64,000 nt of DNA, from contig CACNDI010000002.1 of assembly GCA_902619165.1 (NCBI GenBank), forward strand, positions 62,001-126,000, written 5' to 3'. The position numbers and the translations under genes are program-made. Shown here piece after piece: positions 19,195-29,283 of this stretch; position 1 is the first letter of the stretch; each line of letters opens with the position of its first letter. This DNA comes from an uncultured Alphaproteobacteria bacterium. GTDB lineage: Bacteria; Pseudomonadota; Alphaproteobacteria; Rhodobacterales; Rhodobacteraceae. Under the pieces are notes generated by a model, which was not told the origin of the DNA, searched no databases, and saw only the letters and a program-made list of their open reading frames with translations.

Positions 19195-20148
19195 TTATTG
19201 TCTCCCAACCCTTATTACCTCCCAATCAAGCGAAACTTTAAATTTCTCATAGACTGATTTCCTGACATACTCTCCAAGCGCCTCCATTTCCTCAGAAGTT
19301 GCGCCCCCCAGATTTATTAAAAAATTAGGATGCTTTTTTGATACCATGGCTTTGCCCATTTGTTTGCCCCTTAATCCTGCTCTATCAATCAAACTCCACG
19401 CTTTTAACTCTATTGCTTCCTCTAGCATAAGTGATGATTTTCCGTCAGGATTCTTGAAAGTTGAACCACAGGTTGCTTTTTTGGTGGGCTGTGTCTCTTC
19501 CCTTTTGGACAACATCTCTTTCATTTTCAATTTTATTGCCTCTTTTTTTTCTATTTTCGGCTTCAAAATAGCGGAGGTCACAATAAAGTCATTTGGTAAC
19601 TTAGTACAGCGGTATTTAAATTGGAGATTTTCCTTACCCAAACGGATAATTTTACCCGACTTATTAACTCCTTCTAAACTTCGTACATAATCACCTATGT
19701 ATTTGCCATAGCAGCCAGCGTTCATCGCTATTGCGCCTCCTATGGTTCCGGGTATTGTTCTTAAAAAAGATAAATCGTAACCTAGTTCAGATAAATAAAC
19801 AGCAACCTTAGAGCTAAAATTCCCAGCTCCAAGCTTTACTTGATTATTATTTATTTCTATTTCTGAAAAGCTCCCACCTAGTTTTACTGCCACTCCTGAA
19901 AGGCCTCCATCTCTTACCAAAAGATTTGAACAAGCTCCAATCGGCATAACATTCACTTCAACCGGTATTAGAGAAAGAAACCTAGATAAATCATCCAAAT
20001 TTTTTGGCCTAAATAAAATATCTACTGGTCCTCCAACCTTCAACCAGCTAATTTTAGATAAAGGAAAAGAATAACTTATTGATCCTGAAAATTGATTTTC
20101 ATCAACGAAACCCAATTTACTCTTTTTATTCATGTCCATTTTCATCAT
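19195..20148 (-). CDS. murB: UDP-N-acetylenolpyruvoylglucosamine reductase
   Basis: FAD/NADPH enzyme that reduces enolpyruvyl-UDP-GlcNAc to UDP-MurNAc. Motifs: N-terminal L-K-V-G-G-P-V-D, the FAD site I-P-G-T-I-G-G-A-I-A-M-N-A-G-C-Y-G, and the catalytic Ser in C-G-S-T-F-K-N-P. The protein of 317 aa is the shorter, alphaproteobacterial/Gram-positive-like type. Four in-frame ATGs (20148, 20145, 20139, 20133) lie inside the end of murC and none has a clear ribosome site, so the exact start is open by up to five residues. Confidence 0.95.
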   Translation of the reverse strand: MMKMDMNKKSKLGFVDENQFSGSISYSFPLSKISWLKVGGPVDILFRPKNLDDLSRFLSLIPVEVNVMPIGACSNLLVRDGGLSGVAVKLGGSFSEIEINNNQVKLGAGNFSSKVAVYLSELGYDLSFLRTIPGTIGGAIAMNAGCYGKYIGDYVRSLEGVNKSGKIIRLGKENLQFKYRCTKLPNDFIVTSAILKPKIEKKEAIKLKMKEMLSKREETQPTKKATCGSTFKNPDGKSSLMLEEAIELKAWSLIDRAGLRGKQMGKAMVSKKHPNFLINLGGATSEEMEALGEYVRKSVYEKFKVSLDWEVIRVGRQ

Positions 20149-21532
20149 TTAAAAAAGATAGGTTATTAACCCAATTAGTTATACTGCCAGCCCCAAGAGT
20201 TAAGAAAATGTCGCCTCTATTACAATTTGTTTTTAAAAATTTACTAAACGAAATTTCATCTTCAATATACTCAACCTTTTGTGTCTCTTTTCTTGTAAAG
20301 GATTTTATCAGGGTTTTACTATCAAACCCTTCAATCTTGTGTTCACCAGCGGCAAAAACAGGGGCTATCCCAAGAATATCTGCACCTCTAAAACATTTCT
20401 TAAAGTCTTTGAATAATGACCTCAGTCTTGAAAATCTATGCGGCTGGTGTACTACTATTATTCTTCCATTTGTAATCGCTTTAGCAGCAGAAATGACAGC
20501 TTCGATTTCTACAGGATGATGTGCATAGTCATCTATTATAGTGGCTCCATTAAAGAAGCCAATCCTAGTGAAGCGCCTCGATACTCCTTGAAATTTTGCT
20601 AACGCACTTTTGATTAATTTTATCGGGACTGACAAATTTGAAGCTGCCAGAATGGCAGCACAAGCATTTAGAGCATTATGTTGACCTATCATTGGTAAAT
20701 AGAAGTCTCTCAAATAAATATTTGCAACTTTGTCATCTAAGTCAAATCTTGTGCCTTGTTCACCAATTCTTAAATTTCTTATTATAATATCTGCCTTTTC
20801 TGAAAATCCGTAAGTAATAATTTTTCGATCCTTGACATTTGAGATTACATTAGCAACGTTTTTATCATCTATACAACAAATGGCTACTCCGTAGAAAGGA
20901 ACACTTGAGATAAATCTTTCAAAAGCTCTTTTTAAGTTTAAAAAACTGCTATAGTAATCTATATGCTCCCTATCAATATTCGTTACTATCGCAACAGTTG
21001 CAGGTAGTTTGTTAAATGACCCGTCACTTTCGTCTGCTTCTACAACCATCCATTCTCCTTCTCCTAACCTTGCATTAGAACCGTATGCTTTTATTACTCC
21101 ACCATTGATGACTGTAGGATCTAAATTTCCTACTTCTGCAATTGAGGCAACAAGTGAGGTTGTTGTTGTCTTTCCATGAGACCCCGCGACCACAATATTT
21201 AACTTCATTCTCATTAATTCTGCTAGCATCTCTGCCCTAGAAACTGTAGGAATCCCAAGTTGTTTCGCAAAGGCTAACTCAATATTGTCCTGTCCTATAG
21301 CGGAAGAAATAACAACAACAGAACAATTGCTAATGTTCTCTTTGTCATGCTCGTAGAATATCTTTACTCCCAAAGATGCGAGCCTAACCGTTATGTTAGT
21401 TTTCTTTATATCAGAACCTTGTACAAAGTAACCAAGATTTACGAGAACCTCAGCGATTCCTGACATTCCTATGCCACCAATCCCAATAAAATGTATTGGT
21501 CCCAAATTTAAGGGTAATCTAGTAGCAATCAT
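20126..21532 (-). CDS. murC: UDP-N-acetylmuramate--L-alanine ligase
   Basis: Mur ligase adding the first stem residue, L-Ala, to UDP-MurNAc. The N-terminal Rossmann motif F-I-G-I-G-G-I-G-M-S-G-I-A is followed by the ATP loop G-S-H-G-K-T-T-T-T (about residues 117-125), E-A-D-E-S-D-G-S, and D-D-Y-A-H-H-P near residue 340. Length 468 aa is normal. ATG at 21532 overlaps the murG stop by four bases (ATGA), and its 3' end overlaps murB by 23 bases. Confidence 0.96.
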   Translation of the reverse strand: MIATRLPLNLGPIHFIGIGGIGMSGIAEVLVNLGYFVQGSDIKKTNITVRLASLGVKIFYEHDKENISNCSVVVISSAIGQDNIELAFAKQLGIPTVSRAEMLAELMRMKLNIVVAGSHGKTTTTSLVASIAEVGNLDPTVINGGVIKAYGSNARLGEGEWMVVEADESDGSFNKLPATVAIVTNIDREHIDYYSSFLNLKRAFERFISSVPFYGVAICCIDDKNVANVISNVKDRKIITYGFSEKADIIIRNLRIGEQGTRFDLDDKVANIYLRDFYLPMIGQHNALNACAAILAASNLSVPIKLIKSALAKFQGVSRRFTRIGFFNGATIIDDYAHHPVEIEAVISAAKAITNGRIIVVHQPHRFSRLRSLFKDFKKCFRGADILGIAPVFAAGEHKIEGFDSKTLIKSFTRKETQKVEYIEDEISFSKFLKTNCNRGDIFLTLGAGSITNWVNNLSFLNDENGHE

Positions 21533-22626
21533 CCTTTTTCTCCTAAAAATGTCTCAATTGTTCTAATTATATTTTTTGAGGCATCGGGTTTACCCATTTT
21601 CAATGCTTTATCAGCCATAGCACTTGTTTTTGAAGGAGAATTCAAAATTAGCCTTAACTTTTCAGACAAATCTTCGACAAGACTTGGGGATTCTTCAATC
21701 ACCATTGCTCCACCCTCCTTAGCAAATATTCTTGCATTACGAAGCTGATGATCATCCTTGGCGTGCTTTAAAGGTATAAGTATTGCAGGCCTTCCAACGA
21801 TCGATATATCTGCTAATGTATTAGATCCGGCCCTGCAAATAATGATCTGAGACTCTGACATAAGTCTTTCTACATCTTCAAAAAATGGTCGAACACATGC
21901 TCTTAAATCCATAGCACTGTAAGCTGCAAAAACTCTATCGACATCATCCTTTCTTGCCTGGTGAAAAATTGTTAAGCGTTCTTTAGTTTTTTTAGAAAGC
22001 GTTTCTATGCAGTTCGGTAAAGCGTCAGATAGTAACCTTGCACCTTGCGATCCACCAAGCACCAAAACCGTAATAGGCCATGGACCAGGCCCAAGGTATT
22101 GGGAGTTAAACTTTTGAAGTATATTATTTCTAATGGGGTTGCCAGTATTTAAGCCTATTTTTGGATCTAAAAATAAGGTATTTGAAAAATGGCAAAAAAC
22201 TTTTGCGCTAAATCTCTGAAAAAATCTGTTTACTCTTCCTAAAACGGCATTCTGTTCATGAATAAATGTAGGTATCCTTAGTAGAACAGACATCAAGAGA
22301 ATTGGGAAGGTAGAAACTCCTCCAAAACCTAAGACAAACTTAGGTTTTTTCTTAAACATAAGTTTCCCTGAGCGTAAAGCCCCAAGAGGTAATTGATAAT
22401 ATAGCTCTAGGATTTTTTTTCTAAGTGAAGCTGTTTCTGAAGAAATTTTAAGAACCTCTATTGAGTACTCACTTGAACTTTTATCAAGATACTGTGAACC
22501 CCTTACGTCGGTAAAAATTATAACCTCCCACCCAATAGCATTAAGTTCAGTAGCTAGAGCGGTGCAAGGCAAGACATGACCTCCAGTACCTCCTGTTGAT
22601 AGTATGCAAACACCTTTTTTATCCAT
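21529..22626 (-). CDS. murG: Lipid II synthase MurG (GlcNAc transferase)
   Basis: Peripheral membrane GT28 glycosyltransferase that adds GlcNAc to lipid I to make lipid II. The N-terminal loop S-T-G-G-T-G-G-H-V-L-P and the second G-loop V-L-G-G-S-Q-G-A-R are present, with the C-terminal donor site C-R-A-G-S-N-T-L-A-D. Length 365 aa. The ATG at 22626 shares one base with the ftsW stop (TAATG). Confidence 0.96.
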   Translation of the reverse strand: MDKKGVCILSTGGTGGHVLPCTALATELNAIGWEVIIFTDVRGSQYLDKSSSEYSIEVLKISSETASLRKKILELYYQLPLGALRSGKLMFKKKPKFVLGFGGVSTFPILLMSVLLRIPTFIHEQNAVLGRVNRFFQRFSAKVFCHFSNTLFLDPKIGLNTGNPIRNNILQKFNSQYLGPGPWPITVLVLGGSQGARLLSDALPNCIETLSKKTKERLTIFHQARKDDVDRVFAAYSAMDLRACVRPFFEDVERLMSESQIIICRAGSNTLADISIVGRPAILIPLKHAKDDHQLRNARIFAKEGGAMVIEESPSLVEDLSEKLRLILNSPSKTSAMADKALKMGKPDASKNIIRTIETFLGEKG

Positions 22627-23786
22627 TAAGTTCCACCCATAAAGCTATCTATATCCTCCCTAGTTCTACGCCTCGTTACGTTGAGTAGCAGACCCATTAA
22701 TATTCCCATAGCGACCATTGAGGACCCTCCATAGCTAATGAAGGGTAATGTCATCCCCTTTGTCGGAAGTAAGCGCGCTGCCACTCCTAAATTAATGAGA
22801 GCCTGTGTCTGGATAATCGTCAACAACCCAAGGCCAACCAATAGTAAAAAGGGATTCCTTTCGACTAATAACCTGGATAATGTCCTTAGCAATATAATTA
22901 TATAGAGTGTTAAAATGATAATGAAAACTATTAGACCAAATTCCTCTATAGCAACAGCTATAATAAAGTCAGTATGGGCATCTGGAAGGCTAAATTTAAT
23001 CTTACCATTTCCAGCACCAACACCTAAAAACCCACCCGAGTGAATTGCTTGCTCAACCAAACCCATCTGAGATGTTGGATCAACAACATTTGAAAAAAAA
23101 GTCTTCAATCTGGTTGCTACATGATTAGAGAATTGAATAAAGAAAAAAGCAACTGTTGAAACAAAAGTAAAAAAAACTGCGGAAAAGAACCAAGACACCC
23201 CAACAATAAAATGGATTAAAACCCAGCAACCAATCAAAACGACAGTCTGCCCTAAATCGGGTTGCATGGTAAGTAAAGATACGCAAATGGCCATTGAAAA
23301 AAAAGATAAAATCAATCCTGCTCTTGGGTTGCTGTGAATATTACCCGCAACAATCCAAGATATAAAGACCACAAAAAACGGTTTTAAGTATTCAGACGGC
23401 TGAATTGTTAACCAATTTAAAGAGAACCATCGCACTGCCCCTTTCCCAAAGTCCGTACCAAAAAAGGGAAGAAGTGCAAGTGCAATAACTACTAAAAAAA
23501 ACCCTATTATTCCAAATCTTCGTACAACTGATAAGCTTGTTGTAGATAAAAAGATAATTAGAGATAATGAAATCATTCCGTAAATAGCTTGTCTGTGAAC
23601 ATAGTAAAAAGCAGGCATGTCATTTGAGTCTGCAAGAGGAACCGAGGCCGCCATTGATAGAAGCAACCCCATTACAATTAAGCCAAAGCTTGCAACCAAG
23701 GTCCATTGATCAACCGATTGCCACCAACGAAAAAATGGATTGTCTACAGGTACAGCTCGGGAACTGCCGTGTATTATATCAGTCAT
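22626..23786 (-). CDS. ftsW: SEDS glycosyltransferase FtsW
   Basis: Polytopic inner-membrane peptidoglycan polymerase that works with FtsI at the septum. About ten hydrophobic helices cover the 386 residues. Family motifs are G-A-V-R-W-F, Q-P-S-E-Y-L-K-P, the catalytic-loop region with D-A-H-T-D-F-I, and G-M-T-L-P-F-I-S-Y-G-G-S-S near the C-terminus. It starts at ATG 23786. It follows murD after 55 bases, one of the larger gaps in the cluster. Confidence 0.95.
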   Translation of the reverse strand: MTDIIHGSSRAVPVDNPFFRWWQSVDQWTLVASFGLIVMGLLLSMAASVPLADSNDMPAFYYVHRQAIYGMISLSLIIFLSTTSLSVVRRFGIIGFFLVVIALALLPFFGTDFGKGAVRWFSLNWLTIQPSEYLKPFFVVFISWIVAGNIHSNPRAGLILSFFSMAICVSLLTMQPDLGQTVVLIGCWVLIHFIVGVSWFFSAVFFTFVSTVAFFFIQFSNHVATRLKTFFSNVVDPTSQMGLVEQAIHSGGFLGVGAGNGKIKFSLPDAHTDFIIAVAIEEFGLIVFIIILTLYIIILLRTLSRLLVERNPFLLLVGLGLLTIIQTQALINLGVAARLLPTKGMTLPFISYGGSSMVAMGILMGLLLNVTRRRTREDIDSFMGGT

Positions 23787-23841
23787 TTTTACTGCTCGTT
23801 TTTGACTACGACACTACCATCACTTGAATTAAAAAGACACA

Positions 23842-25242
23842 CTAAATTATATTTTTTCTATATTCTTTAACTAGAGAGATAAAGTGCTTACCTCTTTCTT
23901 CAAAATTCAAGTATTGATCAAAACTAGCACAGGCAGGTGAGAATAAAATCGTGTCTCCTTGTGTGGCAATACTTATCGCACTATCAAAAGCATCGTTTAA
24001 AGTATCAAATTGCTCAATTTCATGACCCTCTAACTTACTTGCTATAAGAGAAGCAGCCTCTCCTATAAGATATATCCTAGAAATATTTTTCATGCTATCT
24101 TGCAGTTGACAAAAATTATCTTCTTTAGCACGCCCTCCTAAAATCAAATGGACATTCTTAAAAGTTTTTAGCGCATGTAAAGTTGCATCAACATTTGTAG
24201 CTTTACTATCGTTAATAAATGCTACGCCTTTAATTTCGTCTACCCATTGACTCCTATGCGCAAGTGGTACAAATCCACTGCACTTGGTTAGTATGCTTTT
24301 GGGGGCCATACCGAATGATCTTGCTAATGCATAAACAGTTAAAACGCTTTCCCACAAGCTTAGAAAGCTATCCCCTAAATTCCTCAAATCAAAGGAGTAG
24401 ACCTGCCGACCCATTTTCCATTCCGTAATGAAAGATCCTTTTAGACCTACTGCCCATAAATAATTTTTTATATTAAGTTTAGTGCTAATCGCTATCATTT
24501 TATTCTCTACTGTGTTAAGCCTCTGAAACAAAAATAAACCCTCTGCAGTATCAATATTAATCACCGACACATCTGTTAAGTTTTCTAGAAATAGTCGTGC
24601 TTTAGCATAAAAATAGCCACCAAGCCCTCCATGTCTTTGAAGATGATCTGAGGAGAAATTAATGAACGCAGCGAAATTTGGTGCCAAACATTTTGCTAAT
24701 TCAATTTGATAAGAAGAGAGTTCAAGGATCCTGATAGAGCCTTCTTTAAGTGGACTTAGTTCTAAAACAGGTTTGCCTATATTACCACCCATTTCTACAT
24801 CACTAAAAAATTTTGAAAGTACGTGATTAGTCAACGCTGTTGCCGTAGATTTACCATTTGACCCAGTTATAGCAATAATCTTTGGAGGATCACCGAAAGC
24901 TTCATATTCTTCCTGAACATGGTTTGAAAAAAATAGTCCAATATCATTATCTACTCTTATATTTAATTCATACGCCATCGTAATAATTGGATGTGCCTCT
25001 GGGTATAGGTGAGGAACACCCGGGCTCACAACAAGTAAATCTAACTCCCTAATTATGTTTTTGTCGTTAAGATCTCTAACAGTGATTCCGTCAACAGTTA
25101 AGTTATTTCTCTTGTGTTTATCATCATCCCAACAAATTAATAATCCACCTGCTTTCTGAACTGCCTTGATAACAGACAGGCCAGTCTTTTCAAGGCCAAG
25201 AACTCCCACTTTTTTACTTCTCAGGTTTTTTAAATCTATCAT
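23842..25242 (-). CDS. murD: UDP-N-acetylmuramoylalanine--D-glutamate ligase
   Basis: Mur ligase adding D-Glu as the second stem residue. N-terminal G-V-L-G-L-E-K-T-G-L-S replaces the usual G-x-G-x-S-G pattern, the ATP loop is I-T-G-S-N-G-K-S-T-A-T-A, and F-I-N-D-S-K-A-T-N and L-I-L-G-G-R-A-K follow. I place the start at ATG 25242 (466 aa), one base after the mraY stop; the open frame could start 10 codons earlier, inside mraY, but without support. Confidence 0.94.
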   Translation of the reverse strand: MIDLKNLRSKKVGVLGLEKTGLSVIKAVQKAGGLLICWDDDKHKRNNLTVDGITVRDLNDKNIIRELDLLVVSPGVPHLYPEAHPIITMAYELNIRVDNDIGLFFSNHVQEEYEAFGDPPKIIAITGSNGKSTATALTNHVLSKFFSDVEMGGNIGKPVLELSPLKEGSIRILELSSYQIELAKCLAPNFAAFINFSSDHLQRHGGLGGYFYAKARLFLENLTDVSVINIDTAEGLFLFQRLNTVENKMIAISTKLNIKNYLWAVGLKGSFITEWKMGRQVYSFDLRNLGDSFLSLWESVLTVYALARSFGMAPKSILTKCSGFVPLAHRSQWVDEIKGVAFINDSKATNVDATLHALKTFKNVHLILGGRAKEDNFCQLQDSMKNISRIYLIGEAASLIASKLEGHEIEQFDTLNDAFDSAISIATQGDTILFSPACASFDQYLNFEERGKHFISLVKEYRKNII

Positions 25243-25243
25243 A

Positions 25244-26329
25244 TTATCTAAGCTTAAGCGTTGCCATTCCAAGAGCAGCTAGAATGACTGCTATAATCCA
25301 GAACCTTATAACTATTTGGGACTCTGACCAACCTAGCTTTTCAAAGTGATGATGTATCGGTGCCATAAGAAAAACTCTTTTTCCTGTGATCTTAAAAAAT
25401 AATACTTGAATAATCACAGAAAGTGTCTCTATCACAAATAACCCTCCAACAATCAATAATACAAGCTCATGTTTAATTGATACCGCTATACAACCAAGTG
25501 CTGAACCGAGAGATAATGATCCAGTGTCTCCCATGAAAACTGCAGCAGGAGGGGCGTTGTACCACAAAAACCCCAAACCACTACCTATTAGAGCCGCAGA
25601 AAATATAAGGATTTCACCGCTACCCTTAATATAATGAACATCAAGGTATGAAGAATAATCCGCTCTACCAACTATATAAGCTATAATACCTAATGATGCT
25701 CCCGCGATTATAACTGGCATTATAGCCAATCCATCCAATCCATCTGTTAAATTAACAGCATTAGCAGAACCAACAATTACAAGCATAGCAAAAGGAAAAA
25801 AAAACAATCCCAAAAATACTAAATAGTCTTTGAAAATTGGTAAAGCAAGAGACCTACTCAAATCGTCAAAGTGTTGAATTTGAATGAAGTAAACAGCAAT
25901 GAAGGCTATCAGAAATCCAAATAGCAATCTCAGGCGGCCTGAAAGACCCCCATAACTTCGTTTAACAACCTTGATATAATCATCAATTAATCCAATAAAG
26001 CCGAAAGAAAAAGTCACAAAAAGTATAATCCAAACATAATGATTATCTAAGCGAGCCCACAAAACAGTAGAGACTGTCACCGCTAGTAGTATAATCACTC
26101 CTCCCATTGTGGGAGTACCGGCTTTTTTGATAATATGTTCCTCAGGACCATCCTCTCTTATTGGCTGTCCCTCCTTTTGCAATTTTTTTAAAAAATTTAT
26201 ACTGTATTTACCAAACGTAAAAAATATTATAAGTGCAGTAAAAAAAGCACCCCCAGCACGAAAAGTTATATAGCGGAATAGATTAAAGACATCACCACCA
26301 TCTGATAAAAAACTTAAAAAGTATAACAT
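25244..26329 (-). CDS. mraY: Phospho-N-acetylmuramoyl-pentapeptide-transferase
   Basis: Integral membrane enzyme that transfers phospho-MurNAc-pentapeptide to undecaprenyl phosphate, giving lipid I. Ten or so hydrophobic segments and the MraY signatures are visible: K-A-G-T-P-T-M-G-G, the D-D-Y motif in G-L-I-D-D-Y-I-K, the nucleophile region N-A-V-N-L-T-D-G-L-D-G-L-A, F-M-G-D-T-G-S-L-S-L-G and P-I-H-H-H-F-E. Length 361 aa. ATG at 26329, 18 bases after murF. Confidence 0.97.
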   Translation of the reverse strand: MLYFLSFLSDGGDVFNLFRYITFRAGGAFFTALIIFFTFGKYSINFLKKLQKEGQPIREDGPEEHIIKKAGTPTMGGVIILLAVTVSTVLWARLDNHYVWIILFVTFSFGFIGLIDDYIKVVKRSYGGLSGRLRLLFGFLIAFIAVYFIQIQHFDDLSRSLALPIFKDYLVFLGLFFFPFAMLVIVGSANAVNLTDGLDGLAIMPVIIAGASLGIIAYIVGRADYSSYLDVHYIKGSGEILIFSAALIGSGLGFLWYNAPPAAVFMGDTGSLSLGSALGCIAVSIKHELVLLIVGGLFVIETLSVIIQVLFFKITGKRVFLMAPIHHHFEKLGWSESQIVIRFWIIAVILAALGMATLKLR

Positions 26330-26347
26330 CTCTGAAACTCTAAACTG

Positions 26348-27763
26348 TTATATGTTTTTCAATTTGTTAACTATAGTTTTCATTCCCATTGAAAAAGAGC
26401 CTTTAACCATTATTATATCGCCGTTTTTAAGTTTATTAACTAAAACATGCTGCATTTCTTCTGCAGTCTCAGTCCAAAATCCTCGCTTCGAGTATGGCAA
26501 CACATCGAAAAGTTTTTTCATTCTAGAGCCTACACAATAAACTTTATCGATTTTATCCAATCTTGCAAATTTGGATATGTTTACATGTTCTTGTATTTCA
26601 GAAAATCCAAGTTCTAGCATGTCTCCTAATACAGCTATCCTCCTGAAGTACTCACCTTTGCCCTTTTTGTTTGTGAAAATACAGGCTAGTGTTTCTAGAG
26701 AGGATTTTACTGAACTAGGGTTTGCATTATAGCTCTCATCTATGAGGTGTATAGCCTCGTTAAAATTACTTGCTTTTAGTTTAACTTCTGTAACTTGGCC
26801 ACGCCCAGCCAAAGGGGACCAACTTTGCAAGGCTAAAATCGCTTTAGATAAATCTAAGTTAAGTGAGGATACAAGTGTCAATAACGCAGCTGCATTTTTC
26901 ATATAATGCTTTCCAGCAGTTTTAAGCTTTACATTCCATAAATTCTGTTTTTGATCTATAATTGTCGAAGCAATAGCGTTCCCTATCACTTCTATAGTGC
27001 TGATCCTCATATCACTGCTTTCATCATTCCCGAATGAAATTACATTGGGACCAAAATCTCTAACTTTTGCTTTAAGCTGGCTGAATTTTTCAATGCCACT
27101 TGGTATAATTGCCAAACCCCTTTGTGGCTGTCCTGAACAAATGGACGCTTTCTCCTCGACTATATTATCTAAAGACTTTAGACCTTCAATATGCCCAATT
27201 GATACATCAGTTATTATAACGTGATCAGGCTTGACTATATGGGATAATTCCGCAATCTCACCTAGACTATTTGTACCGATTTCCACTAAAACGTATTCAG
27301 TGTCTATTGGTATAGTGGCTAATGTTAATGAACAACCTAGAATATTGTTATAACTTTTCTCTGAAAAATGTGTCTTACCAAACCTGTTAAAAACCAAGCC
27401 TCCCATATCCTTTGTAGAAGTTTTGCCAGATGTTCCAGTAATTCCAATGAAAATGGCCTTAGATTGATTTCTAGCACTCTTTGCCATCCTGACTAACGCC
27501 TTCATAACATCATCAACAACTAGTAACTTATCATTATCATTCAAACCTTTTGGTATTTTACTGACCATGGCAGCTGCTGCACCATTATCAAACGCTGCTT
27601 TAACAAAATCATGACCATCTCTTTTCCCTGGCAACGCTATAAATAGATCTCCTTTATTAATTTTTCTGGTATCAAACGATATACCCTTAGCTTCCCAGAA
27701 TGATTCACATTTACCTAAGGTAGCAGCCTCTGCTGTTAATTTATTCCATAAAAACTCAGTCAA
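26348..27763 (-). CDS. murF: UDP-MurNAc-tripeptide--D-alanyl-D-alanine ligase
   Basis: Mur ligase adding D-Ala-D-Ala to complete the pentapeptide precursor. N-terminal D-T-R-K-I-N-K-G-D-L-F-I-A-L, the ATP loop G-I-T-G-T-S-G-K-T-S-T-K, and D-E-S-Y-N-A-N-P-S-S-V are typical. Length 471 aa. The start is TTG at 27763, preceded by GGAG at the end of murE about ten bases upstream; the nearest ATG is out of frame. Seven bases separate it from murE. Confidence 0.95.
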   Translation of the reverse strand: MTEFLWNKLTAEAATLGKCESFWEAKGISFDTRKINKGDLFIALPGKRDGHDFVKAAFDNGAAAAMVSKIPKGLNDNDKLLVVDDVMKALVRMAKSARNQSKAIFIGITGTSGKTSTKDMGGLVFNRFGKTHFSEKSYNNILGCSLTLATIPIDTEYVLVEIGTNSLGEIAELSHIVKPDHVIITDVSIGHIEGLKSLDNIVEEKASICSGQPQRGLAIIPSGIEKFSQLKAKVRDFGPNVISFGNDESSDMRISTIEVIGNAIASTIIDQKQNLWNVKLKTAGKHYMKNAAALLTLVSSLNLDLSKAILALQSWSPLAGRGQVTEVKLKASNFNEAIHLIDESYNANPSSVKSSLETLACIFTNKKGKGEYFRRIAVLGDMLELGFSEIQEHVNISKFARLDKIDKVYCVGSRMKKLFDVLPYSKRGFWTETAEEMQHVLVNKLKNGDIIMVKGSFSMGMKTIVNKLKNI

Positions 27764-27770
27764 TTGAAAT

Positions 27771-29252
27771 CTACTCCATTAATTCTATTGCTACACTGGC
27801 TTGCTCAAAATCACTAAACGGAAAATAATTATCTCTTACTATTTGTACCTGCTCATGACCTTTACCTGCAATTATGACTACATCATCCAGTCGCGCCAAT
27901 TGAATTGCTGTTGTTATTGCTTCTGCTCGATCTTCAATTTCAATGGCAGTTGGGCAGCTCTCAATAATTTGCTTTCTTATAGATTTAGCATCTTCATAAC
28001 GAGGATTATCATCTGTCACATAAATTAAATCACAATATTTATATGCAGTAGCACCCATGGGCTTTCTTTTATCTTTATCTCTCTCTCCACCTGCACCAAA
28101 TACCAGCACCAACTCACCCTTTGTTAACTCTCTAAGTGTTTTTAAAAGATGCTTCAAAGCATCAGGAGTGTGGGCAAAATCTACATAGACTAAAGCTCCT
28201 TTTTTTGTTTTCCCAACAAATTCTAATCTACCAGGAACGGGTTTCAAAGAGTTACAAGAATTCACCATATCTTCAAACTCGAACCCAAATTTTTCACAAG
28301 TAAGCAGCGCCATTCCAAGATTTATTGCCTGAAATGCACCGATTAAATGTGTTTGAAATACATAAATCAATTTACCTCTGATAATCTCTATAACTTGTAT
28401 ATCTGGTGTACCTCGGGTAACCCTTAGCTTGACGTCCGCTGTATCGCTAAAGCCAATTGTTTCTGTTTTAAAACCTTTATCTTTTGCTTTAGCTAAAAAT
28501 ATTTTTCCATATTGATCGTCAATATTTACAATAATATTTGTATCCAACCTCAACATATCAAGAATACTTAACTTTGCATGAAAATATGTTTCCATATCTC
28601 TATGATAATCCAAGTGATCTTGAGATAAATTAGTAAAGCAGAAAACATTAAACTCTAAATTTTTTATACGTTGTTGCACTATGGAATGTGATGATACCTC
28701 TAAAAGAGCATAATCGGCGCCCTTCAACTTAGCCATTTGCAAAATTCTAGCGATAAAAGATTGATCGGGCGTAGTATTATCTGTTCTCAAACTCAAAACC
28801 CCGCCAACTCCCAAAGTGCCTATAGTCACACATGAGTTGTTTTTTTTTTCAATAAGCTGTTGGCTAAAATTCACCACAGATGTTTTTCCATTTGTTCCTG
28901 TAACCCCCATAACAAATTTTGGTTTATCCGGATAAAATATTTGAAGAAGGTAATCAAAAGTAGATTCGAGGTTTCGGACCAATAGAAAAGGTATGGTTGG
29001 TTTTAAGTCTTTTTCTAATGCAAATTTTAATCCTTCAGGGTCGGTAATAACAAGACTTGCGCCTTTCTCAATAGCTTGATTGCAAAAAAGCACTCCGTGG
29101 CTATTTTTTGTGCCACCTGCCTTTGCCAGGAAAATATTTCCTTTTTCAACCCTAGTTGAATTTGTTTCAATACCCGTGATTTCGGGATCCTTCTCGTTCC
29201 ATTTCCCATTTCGCTCGATCTCATTGATGTTGAGTTCTGAGAGTTTAGTCAT
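27771..29252 (-). CDS. murE: UDP-MurNAc-L-alanyl-D-glutamate--2,6-diaminopimelate ligase
   Basis: Mur ligase adding the third stem residue. ATP loop is G-V-T-G-T-N-G-K-T-S, with the carbamylated-Lys region and H-T-P-D-A-L. The substrate signature T-D-D-N-P-R-Y-E-D near residue 410 is the DNPR form that selects meso-diaminopimelate, so this cell wall is DAP type. Length 493 aa, ATG at 29252. Thirty-one bases separate it from ftsI. Confidence 0.96.
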   Translation of the reverse strand: MTKLSELNINEIERNGKWNEKDPEITGIETNSTRVEKGNIFLAKAGGTKNSHGVLFCNQAIEKGASLVITDPEGLKFALEKDLKPTIPFLLVRNLESTFDYLLQIFYPDKPKFVMGVTGTNGKTSVVNFSQQLIEKKNNSCVTIGTLGVGGVLSLRTDNTTPDQSFIARILQMAKLKGADYALLEVSSHSIVQQRIKNLEFNVFCFTNLSQDHLDYHRDMETYFHAKLSILDMLRLDTNIIVNIDDQYGKIFLAKAKDKGFKTETIGFSDTADVKLRVTRGTPDIQVIEIIRGKLIYVFQTHLIGAFQAINLGMALLTCEKFGFEFEDMVNSCNSLKPVPGRLEFVGKTKKGALVYVDFAHTPDALKHLLKTLRELTKGELVLVFGAGGERDKDKRKPMGATAYKYCDLIYVTDDNPRYEDAKSIRKQIIESCPTAIEIEDRAEAITTAIQLARLDDVVIIAGKGHEQVQIVRDNYFPFSDFEQASVAIELME

Positions 29253-29283
29253 AATTTGATTCTTCTAAACATCACAAACCTCT

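Noticed and set aside
20079-20519. 146-codon open frame on the + strand
   Set aside because: Antisense to murC and murB, both well supported.
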